From: a candidate division CSSED10-310 bacterium
Lineage (GTDB): Bacteria > CSSED10-310 > JAFGJC01
Assembly (NCBI GenBank): GCA_016927905.1
Contig: JAFGLW010000031.1
Coordinates: 1 to 64,000 of the forward strand
Direction of reading: 5' to 3'
Length of the DNA stretch: 64,000 nucleotides
The notes under the pieces are model-generated. The model had not been told where the DNA came from, made no database searches, and saw only the letters and a program-made list of their open reading frames with translations. The translations under genes were made by a program, and so were the position numbers. This document shows, one piece after another, positions 35,741 to 44,694 of this stretch (positions within the stretch are counted from its first letter, which is position 1; each line of letters starts with the position of its first letter).

Positions 35741-36025
35741 TCAAGTCGATTCGGTCCGGAACATGAGCCCCAGGGCCGCAACGGATACGGCGAGCAGGAA
35801 CCAGTCGATGGAAATGGATGACAAGTGCAAAGTATTCTGAACTAAAGCTGCAATAAATAACAATATGATGCTTACCGCCAGCCCGAAAAGCGAACTGTGA
35901 ACTGCAGAAGGCGGTTTCCGTAAAACAAGACAGGCCATGGCAAATGCGGCAACAGGAAGGGTGGGACACAATTTCTGGAACCACTCCGGATTCAATCCGT
36001 GAAGCGGAATTTGACGATGGCCCAC
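35741..36025 (-). CDS. Small membrane protein, unknown
   Basis: This 94-residue ORF overlaps the end of the GT2 gene upstream by 34 bases. Three hydrophobic segments (LPVAAFAMACLVL; SLFGLAVSIILLFIAALV; IDWFLLAVSVAALGLMF) make it a likely polytopic membrane protein. There is no known motif. Overlap with the glycosyltransferase suggests co-transcription and a role beside it, such as helping a lipid-linked sugar step. Confidence 0.55.
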   Translation of the reverse strand: MGHRQIPLHGLNPEWFQKLCPTLPVAAFAMACLVLRKPPSAVHSSLFGLAVSIILLFIAALVQNTLHLSSISIDWFLLAVSVAALGLMFRTEST

Positions 36026-36687
36026 AATGCAGAAAAGCCGTCTTTCCAGGTTATTTTCTTCCCTTCGGAATATTCCCGGCCGCTGTAGGATATCGGCACT
36101 TCGTAGATCCGGATTCCCTTTTTCAGCACCTTGGCCGTGATCTCCGGCTCGAAATTGAACCGGTCCGACCGGATGGTGATACCCTCCAGAGCATTTCTTG
36201 AGAACAGTTTGTAGCAGGTTTCCATGTCCGACAATGTCGTGCAGTACAGGATATTGGTCAGTGCCGTCAGAAACCGGTTGCCAATCCAGTGATGCAGAAA
36301 CATGTTCCGTCGTTCGCCGGTGAACCGGGACCCGTACACCACTTCCGCCTTGCCCTTCAGCACCGGCTGGAGCAGTTTCCGCCAGTCTTCGGGATCGTAT
36401 TCCAGGTCTGCATCCTGTATCAGGATATAATCTCCGGCAGCTGCTTCCAGACCGCTGCGAATGGCAGCTCCCTTTCCACGGTTCATTTCATGACTGATCA
36501 CCCTCGTTTCGGGATCGCTGCGAGCCTTCAGGATTTCTCCAGAACGATCAGTCGAAGCATCATCCACGGCGATGATCTCCACCTCATACTCCAAATCAGA
36601 CAACCTGACCCGGGAGATCCGATCCAGTATCGTTTCCAATGTTGCTTCTTCATTGTATACAGGCATGATCACGCTGAGTTTTTTCAA
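35992..36687 (-). CDS. Glycosyltransferase family 2 (DPM1-like)
   Basis: This 231-residue protein has the GT2 start LSVIMPVYNEEATLETIL, the Asp of VDDASTD for the nucleotide, the DxD-like QDADLEYDP, and a typical GT2 helix near LTALTNILYCTTLSDMETC. It resembles dolichol-phosphate mannosyltransferase-type enzymes that put a sugar on a polyprenyl phosphate. There is no C-terminal membrane helix; the overlapping small membrane protein may supply it. Substrate unknown. Confidence 0.93.
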   Translation of the reverse strand: MKKLSVIMPVYNEEATLETILDRISRVRLSDLEYEVEIIAVDDASTDRSGEILKARSDPETRVISHEMNRGKGAAIRSGLEAAAGDYILIQDADLEYDPEDWRKLLQPVLKGKAEVVYGSRFTGERRNMFLHHWIGNRFLTALTNILYCTTLSDMETCYKLFSRNALEGITIRSDRFNFEPEITAKVLKKGIRIYEVPISYSGREYSEGKKITWKDGFSALWAIVKFRFTD

Positions 36688-36818
36688 TCCGGCCTCCCAT
36701 TAAAAAGCGACCTTGCAGCCAGGTTCTTGCACCGGCCGTTTAGAATCTTCGATTTTTCTGGAATTTTCAAGTCATTCGGGTTATTAATCCTGTATACTTT
36801 GACGGAGATTCACAAAAG

Positions 36819-37286
36819 ATGACAGTGTTTTCAAAAAATCAAACCCTGCTGATCGCCTTCATGGTCATTTTGATTTCGGTCTTCCATGGTATCCGGTCCC
36901 GGGGAAGGATTGAACTTGATCCCGGGATCGAATCGGAGCCGATCACACATGCCGTTGCGACGCTGCCGGACCCGGTTCGGCCGCCGGATCCGGATGAGCA
37001 GCATCCGAGGTTGTTGTTCGAGGAACCGCTGCCGGGTGGAACCGCCCGGATTGTGCAGTATATACCGTTTCCGGACCGGATCGATATCAATACGGCCACG
37101 CCGGAACTGCTTGCCGTTTTACCCGGCATCGGTCCGTCGCTGTCGGAAACGATCGTTCTGGATCGGGAATGCCGGGGGCGGTTTCGCGACCCGGCGGATC
37201 TGATCCGCGTGCCCGGTGTGCGCCGGGAACTGATCCGGTCACTCGAAGGCTTGATCACTGCGGGAGCGGACTTCCGCTCGAAATGA
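36819..37286 (+). CDS. comEA: ComEA-like helix-hairpin-helix protein
   Basis: This 155-residue protein has an N-terminal hydrophobic segment (TLLIAFMVILISVFHGI) that could anchor it, a middle low-complexity Pro-rich part, and a C-terminal helix-hairpin-helix (DRIDINTATPELLAVLPGIGPSLSETIV then RFRDPADLIRVPG). ComEA binds double-stranded DNA during competence. The stop overlaps the comEC start by 4 bases (ATGA). Confidence 0.9.
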   Translation: MTVFSKNQTLLIAFMVILISVFHGIRSRGRIELDPGIESEPITHAVATLPDPVRPPDPDEQHPRLLFEEPLPGGTARIVQYIPFPDRIDINTATPELLAVLPGIGPSLSETIVLDRECRGRFRDPADLIRVPGVRRELIRSLEGLITAGADFRSK

Positions 37287-39679
37287 CGATTCCGGGTTTT
37301 CGATGCCGCCCCATGTTGATTGCCGGGATATTCTTTTCGTGCGGAATTGTCTGGGGACATCATGTTCCAGGTCGATTGTACCTGTTCGGCGCAGCGGGGC
37401 TGGCCACCCTGTCCATCGTGTTCCGGGCAGGCCGGTTTTCCCGGTTTACCGGCTGGATTCTTCCTCTGTCGATCCTGCTGAGCGGAGCGGGAATGATTTA
37501 TTTGAAGGAGCACACTCTGCCGGCCGGACATATCATGGCGGCACCTCCGACCGATGAAGTGGCGATGATCGGCCGGGTGGCCGGTGTGCCGGAAAGGCTT
37601 TCCGACGGCAGGGGCACCCGGTTCGTTCTAGATCTGAGCGGACTCGAAACCGCCGCCGGGGAACTCGATCCCGTCACCGGGAGAATCCTGCTGACCATAA
37701 CCGATCCGGAACCTCGGTTCGATCCCTTCAGCCGCTTGATTCCGGGCATGACCGTGCGTGTCGAAACCTCTCTTCACGCACCGAATCAGTTCTGGAATGC
37801 GGGAAGCATCGATCTAAGAGATTATTACGCCCGCCGGAATATCCATCTCACAGGCTCGATACCGTTCACCGAGTTCATCACCGTTTATGAATCGCCGACG
37901 CTGATCCCATCTGGATCGCTTTCCATCAACCGGTTTCGTCACCGCCTGCTCAATCATCTGTATCGCCATTCGGGTCTGTTTTTCACGGGATTCTGGTCCG
38001 GTCTGGGTATCCCCGCCGATGATCCGGCCGTTCTTTCCCGGGCATTGCTGCTGGGCAGCCGGGCGGAATTGAATGAGGAGATCAAGAGATCTTTCCAGGA
38101 ATCCGGCCTGTTTCATCTCCTGGCCATATCCGGATTGCATGTCGGTATCATCTCGACCCTTCTGTATTGGCTTTTCCGCCTGCTTCCCCTTGGTTACCGG
38201 GCCCGCTCCGCCGGAACCGCGGCGATGCTGATATTTTATGCTTTCCTGGCGGGAGCCGGTCCGCCGGTTATGAGAGCGACCCTGATCATCGGGCTGTTTT
38301 TAGCCGGGCGGACGCTGGATCGCCGGGCGGATCTCCCGAACATCCTGGGTCTGGCCGCGCTGATTCTTCTGGTTTTCAACCCTTCATATCTGTTCGATAC
38401 CGGGTTTCAACTGACATTCACGGCGACTTTCGGCATCGTTTTCCTGGTACCGGTTCTGGCCGCATGGATTCCCTTCATCAGGAAAATACCGTTCCACCGG
38501 ATCATCCTGGTATCCCTGGCGGCTCAGCTCGCAACCGCTCCCGTATCGGCATGGTATTTCAACCGCGTCGGGGGATGGGCGTTTCTTCCGTATCTGTTCC
38601 TGGTCCCGATCGTGACCGCATCGCTGTTCTCGGGACTCCTGGGCCTGATGACGTTTCAATGGCCGTCTGTCAGCATCTGCCTGTTGAAATTGCACGGTTT
38701 TTTCCTTGCCGTTCTGATCGCCGCTTCCAATCTCATCGCACGCTGGCCCGGTATCACCTTCCGCCCGGTTACTCCCCCTGCCGCCGTTCTTGTTCTGTGG
38801 TTCCTTACTCTGGCTGCAGTCCTGTTCATGCGCCGTTTTCGACCGGCAGTCTGGATCGCGGCCTGTCTCGCAGCAGCAACCGTGACATTCCAGTCTTTTC
38901 ATCACCCGGAACGGTTGACCGGGAAACTGCGGATGTGTTTTCTGGATGTCGGCAACGCCGATTCCACTCTGATCAGCCTGCCGACCGGAACACATTTTCT
39001 CATCGACGGCGGCGGAACCTGGGAATCTTCCTATGATGTCGGGCGGCATGTCGTCTGCCGGACTCTCCGGTGTCTTGGAATCCGGAAATTGGCGGCGGTT
39101 GCCGTGACACATCCCCATCCCGATCACCAGAAAGGCGTGATATCCGTTCTGGAGGAATTCCCCGTCCAATATCTCTGGGTCCCCTCCCTAAACTTCGACG
39201 ACCCGGATTTCAAGCGCGTGCTTGAAACGGCGCAATCCCGTGGGACGATCGTCCGGGCACTCGATGACCGCGCTGTTTTCGACAGGCTGGAAGTGAACAC
39301 CAACAATCGATCCCTGGTTCTGGGAATCGAGTATAACCGGTTCCGAGCCCTTCTGCCCGGAGATGCCGAAAAGGAAGCGGAAGCAGGCCTGATCCGATAC
39401 GGCACCACATTGAAATCCGTGCTGCTGAAAGCGGGTCATCACGGCAGCCGGACTTCTTCGACCCCGGCTTTTCTCAAAGCCGTCTCCCCCGATCTCATCG
39501 TCATCCCCTGCGGCGTTAAAAACCTTTTCGGGCATCCGCATCCCGAAGTGATCCGCAGGATGAACGGCCTGCCCAACCGCCCGTCCGTATACCGGGTCGA
39601 CCGAAACGGGATGGTCGAAGTCGTCACCGACGGGACCGGTATGACGGTCCGATCCATCCGCCGGGATCTTACGCGTTGA
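37283..39679 (+). CDS. comEC: DNA uptake channel ComEC/Rec2
   Basis: This protein of about 798 residues starts at ATG 37283, overlapping comEA. It has N-terminal membrane helices and an OB-like domain. The Competence domain follows (LLLGSRAELNEEIKRSFQESGLFHLLAISGLHVGI, as two overlapping segments). The C-terminal metallo-beta-lactamase-like domain (CFLDVGNADSTLISLP; AVTHPHPDHQKG; LLKAGHHGSRTSS) is fully present. ComEC carries single-stranded DNA across the inner membrane. Confidence 0.95.
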   Translation: MTIPGFRCRPMLIAGIFFSCGIVWGHHVPGRLYLFGAAGLATLSIVFRAGRFSRFTGWILPLSILLSGAGMIYLKEHTLPAGHIMAAPPTDEVAMIGRVAGVPERLSDGRGTRFVLDLSGLETAAGELDPVTGRILLTITDPEPRFDPFSRLIPGMTVRVETSLHAPNQFWNAGSIDLRDYYARRNIHLTGSIPFTEFITVYESPTLIPSGSLSINRFRHRLLNHLYRHSGLFFTGFWSGLGIPADDPAVLSRALLLGSRAELNEEIKRSFQESGLFHLLAISGLHVGIISTLLYWLFRLLPLGYRARSAGTAAMLIFYAFLAGAGPPVMRATLIIGLFLAGRTLDRRADLPNILGLAALILLVFNPSYLFDTGFQLTFTATFGIVFLVPVLAAWIPFIRKIPFHRIILVSLAAQLATAPVSAWYFNRVGGWAFLPYLFLVPIVTASLFSGLLGLMTFQWPSVSICLLKLHGFFLAVLIAASNLIARWPGITFRPVTPPAAVLVLWFLTLAAVLFMRRFRPAVWIAACLAAATVTFQSFHHPERLTGKLRMCFLDVGNADSTLISLPTGTHFLIDGGGTWESSYDVGRHVVCRTLRCLGIRKLAAVAVTHPHPDHQKGVISVLEEFPVQYLWVPSLNFDDPDFKRVLETAQSRGTIVRALDDRAVFDRLEVNTNNRSLVLGIEYNRFRALLPGDAEKEAEAGLIRYGTTLKSVLLKAGHHGSRTSSTPAFLKAVSPDLIVIPCGVKNLFGHPHPEVIRRMNGLPNRPSVYRVDRNGMVEVVTDGTGMTVRSIRRDLTR

Positions 39680-39783
39680 GATCCAAAACGGATCCATGCC
39701 GTGCCGTTTCCAGGATAACAAACGGCTTTGCTCTTCGATATTTTCCGATCCTGTGTTAATCTTGACGGGGGTAATGAGGCAGT

Positions 39784-41205
39784 ATGAGGCAGGAGATTCA
39801 CCTCATAATTCTGGATGAAGCCGTGCGATCGGTATGTCTTGACTCGCTGAAATCATCCAAGATTCATTTCGTCGAGGTTTCACAGGAGATTCCGGATGAG
39901 CGCTTCGATGCGATGGAAGTGCTCATGGTCGCAGTCGCCTCTCTGAATCAGGATCATTTCCTGTTGTTCAGACGCATCAAATCAAGACAGCCGAACCTTC
40001 CCCTCGTTTGTCTGGTGCAGAAACCCGGAGAAACCGGTTCCGGGGATTTGAGGCCGGACGATATCATCGCTTTCGTCCCCATGCCCGCCGACCCTGTGTT
40101 TCTGCAGGAAGCAATTTCCATGGCGTTTCATTTTCGCCGGATCGAGTCCGAGGTTTTCCTGGCGGAAAATAAAATTCTCAGGGTCGAAGAGGAATTCCTG
40201 ACTTTCCTGGAAGTCGGCAGAGCCATCGCTTCATCTCTGGATCTGAATCATGTCTTGACAGATATCATGAACGTCACCGGCCGCCTGCTCAAATCGGAAG
40301 CCTGGTCGCTGGCTCTGGTGGATACCGAAACGGATGAACTGGTGTTTCAGGCGGCGCGCGGTGACCGGAGTCAGCAGATCGTCGGATTGCGGATTCCGAA
40401 AGGCAAGGGGATCATCGGCTGGGTCGCCGAACACGGAGAACCCTTGATCGTGGCGGACACTTCCGAGGATCACCGGCACTTGAAAGATGTTGACAGGGAC
40501 GTGGGATTCGAATCCCGGTCCATTCTTTGCGTTCCCCTCCAGACCAAAGGCAAGATTCTGGGTGCCATTGAGTTCATCAACAAGGTCGGTTCGGACCAGT
40601 TCTCCATGGAGGACATCGACCGGATACGGGTTTTCGTCGACCTGGCAGCCGTTTCGATCGAAAATGCGTTGTTATACCGGCGGGTGACCAATATGTCCGA
40701 ACGGGATGAATTGACCGGTCTGTATAACCAGAGAGCCATGGTTCAGATTCTGAGCCGGGAACTGGATTATTCGTGCCGGACCGGCCAATCGCTGGCATAT
40801 CTGTTCCTGGATCTCGACCACTTCAAGAAGGTGAACGACCAATATGGTCATCTGATCGGGCGGAAAACATTGACCGAGGTCGGCAAACTGCTGGAAACCC
40901 TGACCCATGAAAATGAAATCCTGGGGCGGTACGGTGGTGACGAATACTGGGTTATCATTCCGGGAGCGGGCCGGGAGGCGGCTTTGAATCTGGCGGAACG
41001 AATCCGGTCGGCGATTGAAAACCATTCCTTCCTGACCGAACTGGGATTGAACATCCGGCTGACCGCCAGTGTGGGAGTCGCTCTGTATCCGGATCAGGCT
41101 CTGACTTTCGACGACATGGCCAGGATGGCGGATGAGGCCCTGTTCCAGGCAAAACAGGCGGATCGCAACAAGGTAATCTGCACGCTGCCGGATACGGAAT
41201 CATGA
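39784..41205 (+). CDS. GAF-GGDEF protein with altered guanine-site residue
   Basis: This 473-residue protein has an N-terminal receiver-like fold (residues 1-115) without a clear phospho-acceptor pocket, a GAF domain (about 140-300, IIGWVAEHGEPLIVADTS) and a GGDEF domain (about 305-465). The active loop reads GRYGGDEYW (GGDEY 384-388), the metal residues in FLDLDHFKKVND are kept, and Asn351 (PleD Asn335) is present. The residue matching PleD Asp344 is Arg360. The inhibitory RxxD is His375-x-x-Glu378. It overlaps the HD-GYP gene by 4 bases. Catalytic activity and product are uncertain. Confidence 0.9.
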   Translation: MRQEIHLIILDEAVRSVCLDSLKSSKIHFVEVSQEIPDERFDAMEVLMVAVASLNQDHFLLFRRIKSRQPNLPLVCLVQKPGETGSGDLRPDDIIAFVPMPADPVFLQEAISMAFHFRRIESEVFLAENKILRVEEEFLTFLEVGRAIASSLDLNHVLTDIMNVTGRLLKSEAWSLALVDTETDELVFQAARGDRSQQIVGLRIPKGKGIIGWVAEHGEPLIVADTSEDHRHLKDVDRDVGFESRSILCVPLQTKGKILGAIEFINKVGSDQFSMEDIDRIRVFVDLAAVSIENALLYRRVTNMSERDELTGLYNQRAMVQILSRELDYSCRTGQSLAYLFLDLDHFKKVNDQYGHLIGRKTLTEVGKLLETLTHENEILGRYGGDEYWVIIPGAGREAALNLAERIRSAIENHSFLTELGLNIRLTASVGVALYPDQALTFDDMARMADEALFQAKQADRNKVICTLPDTES

Positions 41206-42992
41206 AACATAAGCAATCCACCGGTACCAATCCCCGCCGGAAAACGCTTCGAAGACAGATGATTTTCTGGATGGTCATGGTCACGGTATTTCCGTTGTTC
41301 ATCCTGATCGTTGGAATGTTCTATTTCAGTTACATACCCCAGTTGAACAGTTTTCTGGATTTCAATTCGAACCTTCTCAACCGGCACATCCTGATCGAGC
41401 AGTCGAGTGAAGCCAGGCTGCTGGCAAAGCAGATCGGCGATTTTATGGACGAAATCACAACCCAGGGTATGGTGATCGGACGGACCACCCTGCTTCCGTT
41501 CCTGGACGCAACCGAAAAAAACCGGGTTTTGTCCGGATTTCTGCACAGTTATCCCGACATCGACTATATCGTGATCCGGGATCTGCAGGACCGGGTACGG
41601 AGCACGGGCAGGGAAGAAAAAACATTCTCCGCACAACTTCAGGGCATCCTATCGGATCCCATCTTGTTCCAGATAACACTCGCGGGTGAAATGACCTTTT
41701 CGGAACCATTTGTACTACCGGAATTGCAGGAACTGGCAATGGTGATCACGCAGCCGCTGCTCTCTGAAACGGGATCCCCGATGGGCGCCATGTTCATGCA
41801 GATCGATTTGAAACAGGTGCAGGAATTCACCGATGAAGCGAACCGTGTCAATCCCGGGACCATCTATGTCGTCGATTCGGAAGGCAAACTGGTGGGACAT
41901 GTGGACCGGGTGCGGGTATTGAAACGGGAGGACATGTCGGATCTTGAAATCGTAAAAAATTATCTGATCCCCCGGATCACGGCGGGATCCGTTCCTTACA
42001 AGGACAAAAAGGGACGGCAGGTTCAGGGCGCGTATTCTCCCGTTGGGGATTTGAACTGGGGAGTCGTTACCGAACGATCACAGTCGGCGGCGTTCAGCCC
42101 CATCCACGAAATGTCCGCACAGGCAAAAGACACGATGAAGCGCATGTTCTGGGCCACGATGATCGGCGTGATTTCGGCGGCCATCCTGGCCATCAGCATC
42201 GGAACCCTTCTGGCCGTCCGGATCAGTTCGCCGATCCGGACCATGGCGGATGGTGCGATCAAGATCGCGAAAGGTGATTTCAAACGGCGATTCAATGTGC
42301 AGGGTGCCGCCGAGATTCAACAGCTTGCAGCCACGTTGAATCACATGAGTCAGGCCATCGAGCAATATACCAACGAGCTGTCCAGGCATGTCCGGAACCT
42401 GAGGGAGCTGTTCAAGGGATCCGTCGAATCCCTCACAACCGCCATAGACGCAAAGGACCCCTATACCCAGGGACATTCCCGCCGGGTCACCGCAATCAGC
42501 CTTCTGATCGGCAGGAAACTGAACATCAGCGAAAATGCCCTGGAGGAACTTGAAATATCGGCAATGATGCACGATATCGGTAAAATCGGTGTCGACGACG
42601 CCATCTTGAAAAAACCGGGGATGGTGACGGAGATGGAGCGGGAAGCGCTGCAGATGCATCCGTCACTGGGAGCTTCCATCATGAAACCCATCCCGCTTCT
42701 GAAAAATATGATACCCGGAATGCTGCACCATCACGAGCGATGGGACGGTTCCGGATATCCCGACGGGCTGAAAGGAAAAGATATTCCTTTCTACGGTCGG
42801 ATCATTGCCGTGGCCGATGTGTTTGACGCCATGACATCCGACAGACCCTACCAGGAATCGTATACCTACGAAAAGGCCCGGGACAAGATTTACAGTGGAA
42901 AGGGAATTCTCTACGATCCGGATGTGGTGGATGCATTCCTGGATGTGTTCGATGAGATTTGCAGGTCGGTCGTGAAGGAAAGAAAATCGTGA
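41202..42992 (+). CDS. Membrane HD-GYP phosphodiesterase with dCache and HAMP
   Basis: This 596-residue protein has a membrane helix (MVMVTVFPLFILIVGMFYF) followed by a dCache-like periplasmic sensor (about 45-310). A second helix (ATMIGVISAAILAISIGTLLA), a HAMP domain and a complete HD-GYP domain follow. The HD-GYP motifs are HSRRVTAIS, MMHDIGKIGVDD and HHERWDGSGYPDG, so the metal ligands are intact. It should hydrolyse c-di-GMP (or a related dinucleotide) to linear products in response to an outside ligand. It overlaps the GGDEF and FecR genes. Confidence 0.95.
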   Translation: MKHKQSTGTNPRRKTLRRQMIFWMVMVTVFPLFILIVGMFYFSYIPQLNSFLDFNSNLLNRHILIEQSSEARLLAKQIGDFMDEITTQGMVIGRTTLLPFLDATEKNRVLSGFLHSYPDIDYIVIRDLQDRVRSTGREEKTFSAQLQGILSDPILFQITLAGEMTFSEPFVLPELQELAMVITQPLLSETGSPMGAMFMQIDLKQVQEFTDEANRVNPGTIYVVDSEGKLVGHVDRVRVLKREDMSDLEIVKNYLIPRITAGSVPYKDKKGRQVQGAYSPVGDLNWGVVTERSQSAAFSPIHEMSAQAKDTMKRMFWATMIGVISAAILAISIGTLLAVRISSPIRTMADGAIKIAKGDFKRRFNVQGAAEIQQLAATLNHMSQAIEQYTNELSRHVRNLRELFKGSVESLTTAIDAKDPYTQGHSRRVTAISLLIGRKLNISENALEELEISAMMHDIGKIGVDDAILKKPGMVTEMEREALQMHPSLGASIMKPIPLLKNMIPGMLHHHERWDGSGYPDGLKGKDIPFYGRIIAVADVFDAMTSDRPYQESYTYEKARDKIYSGKGILYDPDVVDAFLDVFDEICRSVVKERKS

Positions 42993-44461
42993 AGATCCGG
43001 TTTCGATGGTTGGTGATCACCATCCCCATATCCTATCTGATATTTGCCGTTTCGACTGTCCTGGTGATCCTGGGTATGCTCGGGTTCGTCATTTTCGGTG
43101 GCCGATTCCTGGAACAGCGCCAGGAAGCCTCCGCCCGGAACACCCTGGAACTGGCTGAAATCCGCTACAGCCAGGCGGAGGAAGCGAGTATACCCAAGAC
43201 GAAGCTGGCGCCGGCGGCGGCACTGATTCAGGACGCCTGGCATCTGATGCAAACCCATAAATACCGTGGGGCTCGAAGCCGGGCCGAGGATGCCGTACAG
43301 CATCTGGAATACCTGCTGGCCAGTTTTGAGCCCGACAATCCGGGAATCTCCGGCCGGTTCGCCCGTATAACCGAAATATCCGGCGTCGTCGAAAAACTGG
43401 AACCGGGAAGGGCGGACTGGAAAACGGTTGGCCTGAACGAAATCCTGAGAAACGGCACCCGGATCCGGACCCAGAAATCATCCACCGCCAAGCTAAAATT
43501 CGACGACGGCAGCTCCATTTACATCAAATCGGACTCCCTGATCATGATCCGGGAACTGACTGAGGATGAACAGACCAACGCAAAATGGTCGAACATCGAA
43601 CTGGGCGTCAGCGAAATCGAAGCCCTCATTCCCGAACCGGTGGTCACCGGCTCCCAGTTCACCATCACCATGCCGGATCGATCCCAGGCCAGCGTCCAGG
43701 AAGAATCCAACTTTTCAGTATCGGTCAACGAAAAAAACCGGAGCGTGGTCAAAGTCTACATGGGACGGGTCGATATTCTCTCCGGAGAACGACAGGTGGC
43801 GCTTTCCGCCCGGGAAGCCGTGATCCTGGACAGCGGAGCCGGTGCACGGAAAAAAACTCTGGAACCGCTCACCATACCGCTTCCACCCCGCCTTATCTAT
43901 CCGGCAAACGTTCAGCTGCTCACCATGAGCAGGTTCAACATGAACCCCGTATATTTCCGCTGGACCACAGTGGACGAAGCGGGATCCTATCTGCTCGAAC
44001 TGGCAAACGACTACTATTTTTTCGATACAATCGAAAATGTAACCGCGAAAGAAAACCGTGCCAAGCTTCAGGAAATATCACCCGGCAATTACTACTGGCG
44101 CGTCAGCTCGATAAACAAGGCGGGTCTTTCATCCGAACCCAGCCCTTTCAACTCGTTCCGGATCGCATTCTCAGATGACCTTCAGCTGAAGGAAAAGGAT
44201 TTGACGCCGCCCGGTATCCGGATCGATCGCATGACCATCTTGGGACATATCGTGGATATCATCGGGAGAACCGAATCGAACGCCAGCCTGTACGTCAATG
44301 AACAGAAAGAGGAGGTGTTCGAGGACGGATCGTTTCGGGCATTGATCGAATTCAGGAAACCGGGGCTGCAGGAGATTTTCATCGAGGCATACGACAGCGC
44401 CGGCAATGTCAGCACAATCAGCAGGGAAATCCGCATCCAGGAATCCAGTTCCTCCCGGTGA
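42989..44461 (+). CDS. Membrane-anchored FecR-domain protein
   Basis: This protein of about 490 residues is started at GTG 42989, which overlaps the HD-GYP stop as GTGA. An N-terminal membrane helix (LVITIPISYLIFAVSTVLVILG) is followed by a helical stretch, then a FecR-like domain (ISGVVEKLEPGRADWK; IRTQKSSTAKLKFDDGSSI). Further strands (FNMNPVYFRWTTVDEAGSYLLEL) suggest FN3 or beta-sandwich modules at the C-terminus. FecR domains often sense periplasmic signals. It may tune the c-di-GMP pair made by its operon partners; that role is inferred from context. Confidence 0.88.
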   Translation: MKIRFRWLVITIPISYLIFAVSTVLVILGMLGFVIFGGRFLEQRQEASARNTLELAEIRYSQAEEASIPKTKLAPAAALIQDAWHLMQTHKYRGARSRAEDAVQHLEYLLASFEPDNPGISGRFARITEISGVVEKLEPGRADWKTVGLNEILRNGTRIRTQKSSTAKLKFDDGSSIYIKSDSLIMIRELTEDEQTNAKWSNIELGVSEIEALIPEPVVTGSQFTITMPDRSQASVQEESNFSVSVNEKNRSVVKVYMGRVDILSGERQVALSAREAVILDSGAGARKKTLEPLTIPLPPRLIYPANVQLLTMSRFNMNPVYFRWTTVDEAGSYLLELANDYYFFDTIENVTAKENRAKLQEISPGNYYWRVSSINKAGLSSEPSPFNSFRIAFSDDLQLKEKDLTPPGIRIDRMTILGHIVDIIGRTESNASLYVNEQKEEVFEDGSFRALIEFRKPGLQEIFIEAYDSAGNVSTISREIRIQESSSSR

Positions 44462-44611
44462 TCCCGATTTCAAATGGAGCATTTTAAAACAGGTACGACT
44501 CGGATCGGAACAATACTGAACCGGCATATTCGAACACCGCAATGGAGGATATGAAAAAAAATGACGGAATCCGGCCGATTTGGGCCCGCCGTATCGATTC
44601 CGACACCATCC

Positions 44612-44627
44612 TGGCACGAGACTTGCT
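44612..44627 (+). promoter_or_regulatory. Sigma-54 -24/-12 promoter
   Basis: TGGCACGAGACTTGCT is a perfect match to TGGCACGN4TTGCT, with GG and GC exactly 10 bases apart. The -12 element is about 69 bases upstream of the ATG at 44695 and the mapped start would be about 57 bases before it. This is the strongest of three such sites in the window. Confidence 0.8.
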
Positions 44628-44694
44628 GATCTGAACACCGACAAGCGATCTGGTCATTCAAGCAGACAACTTCATTTGAAAAAAGGAGGAGCAC

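Noticed and set aside
36688-36760. Sigma-54-like GG-N10-GC on the minus strand upstream of the GT2 gene
   Set aside because: CTGGCTGCAAGGTCGCT has the spacing but only part of the -24 and -12 elements (TCGC for TTGC).
39710-39740. GG-N10-GC upstream of the GGDEF operon
   Set aside because: Flanks do not match TTGG and TTGC; spacing alone is expected by chance.
40495-40530. GGATTCGAATCC resembling a tRNA T-loop
   Set aside because: It lies in the GAF part of a coding gene and no acceptor, D or anticodon stems can be drawn around it.
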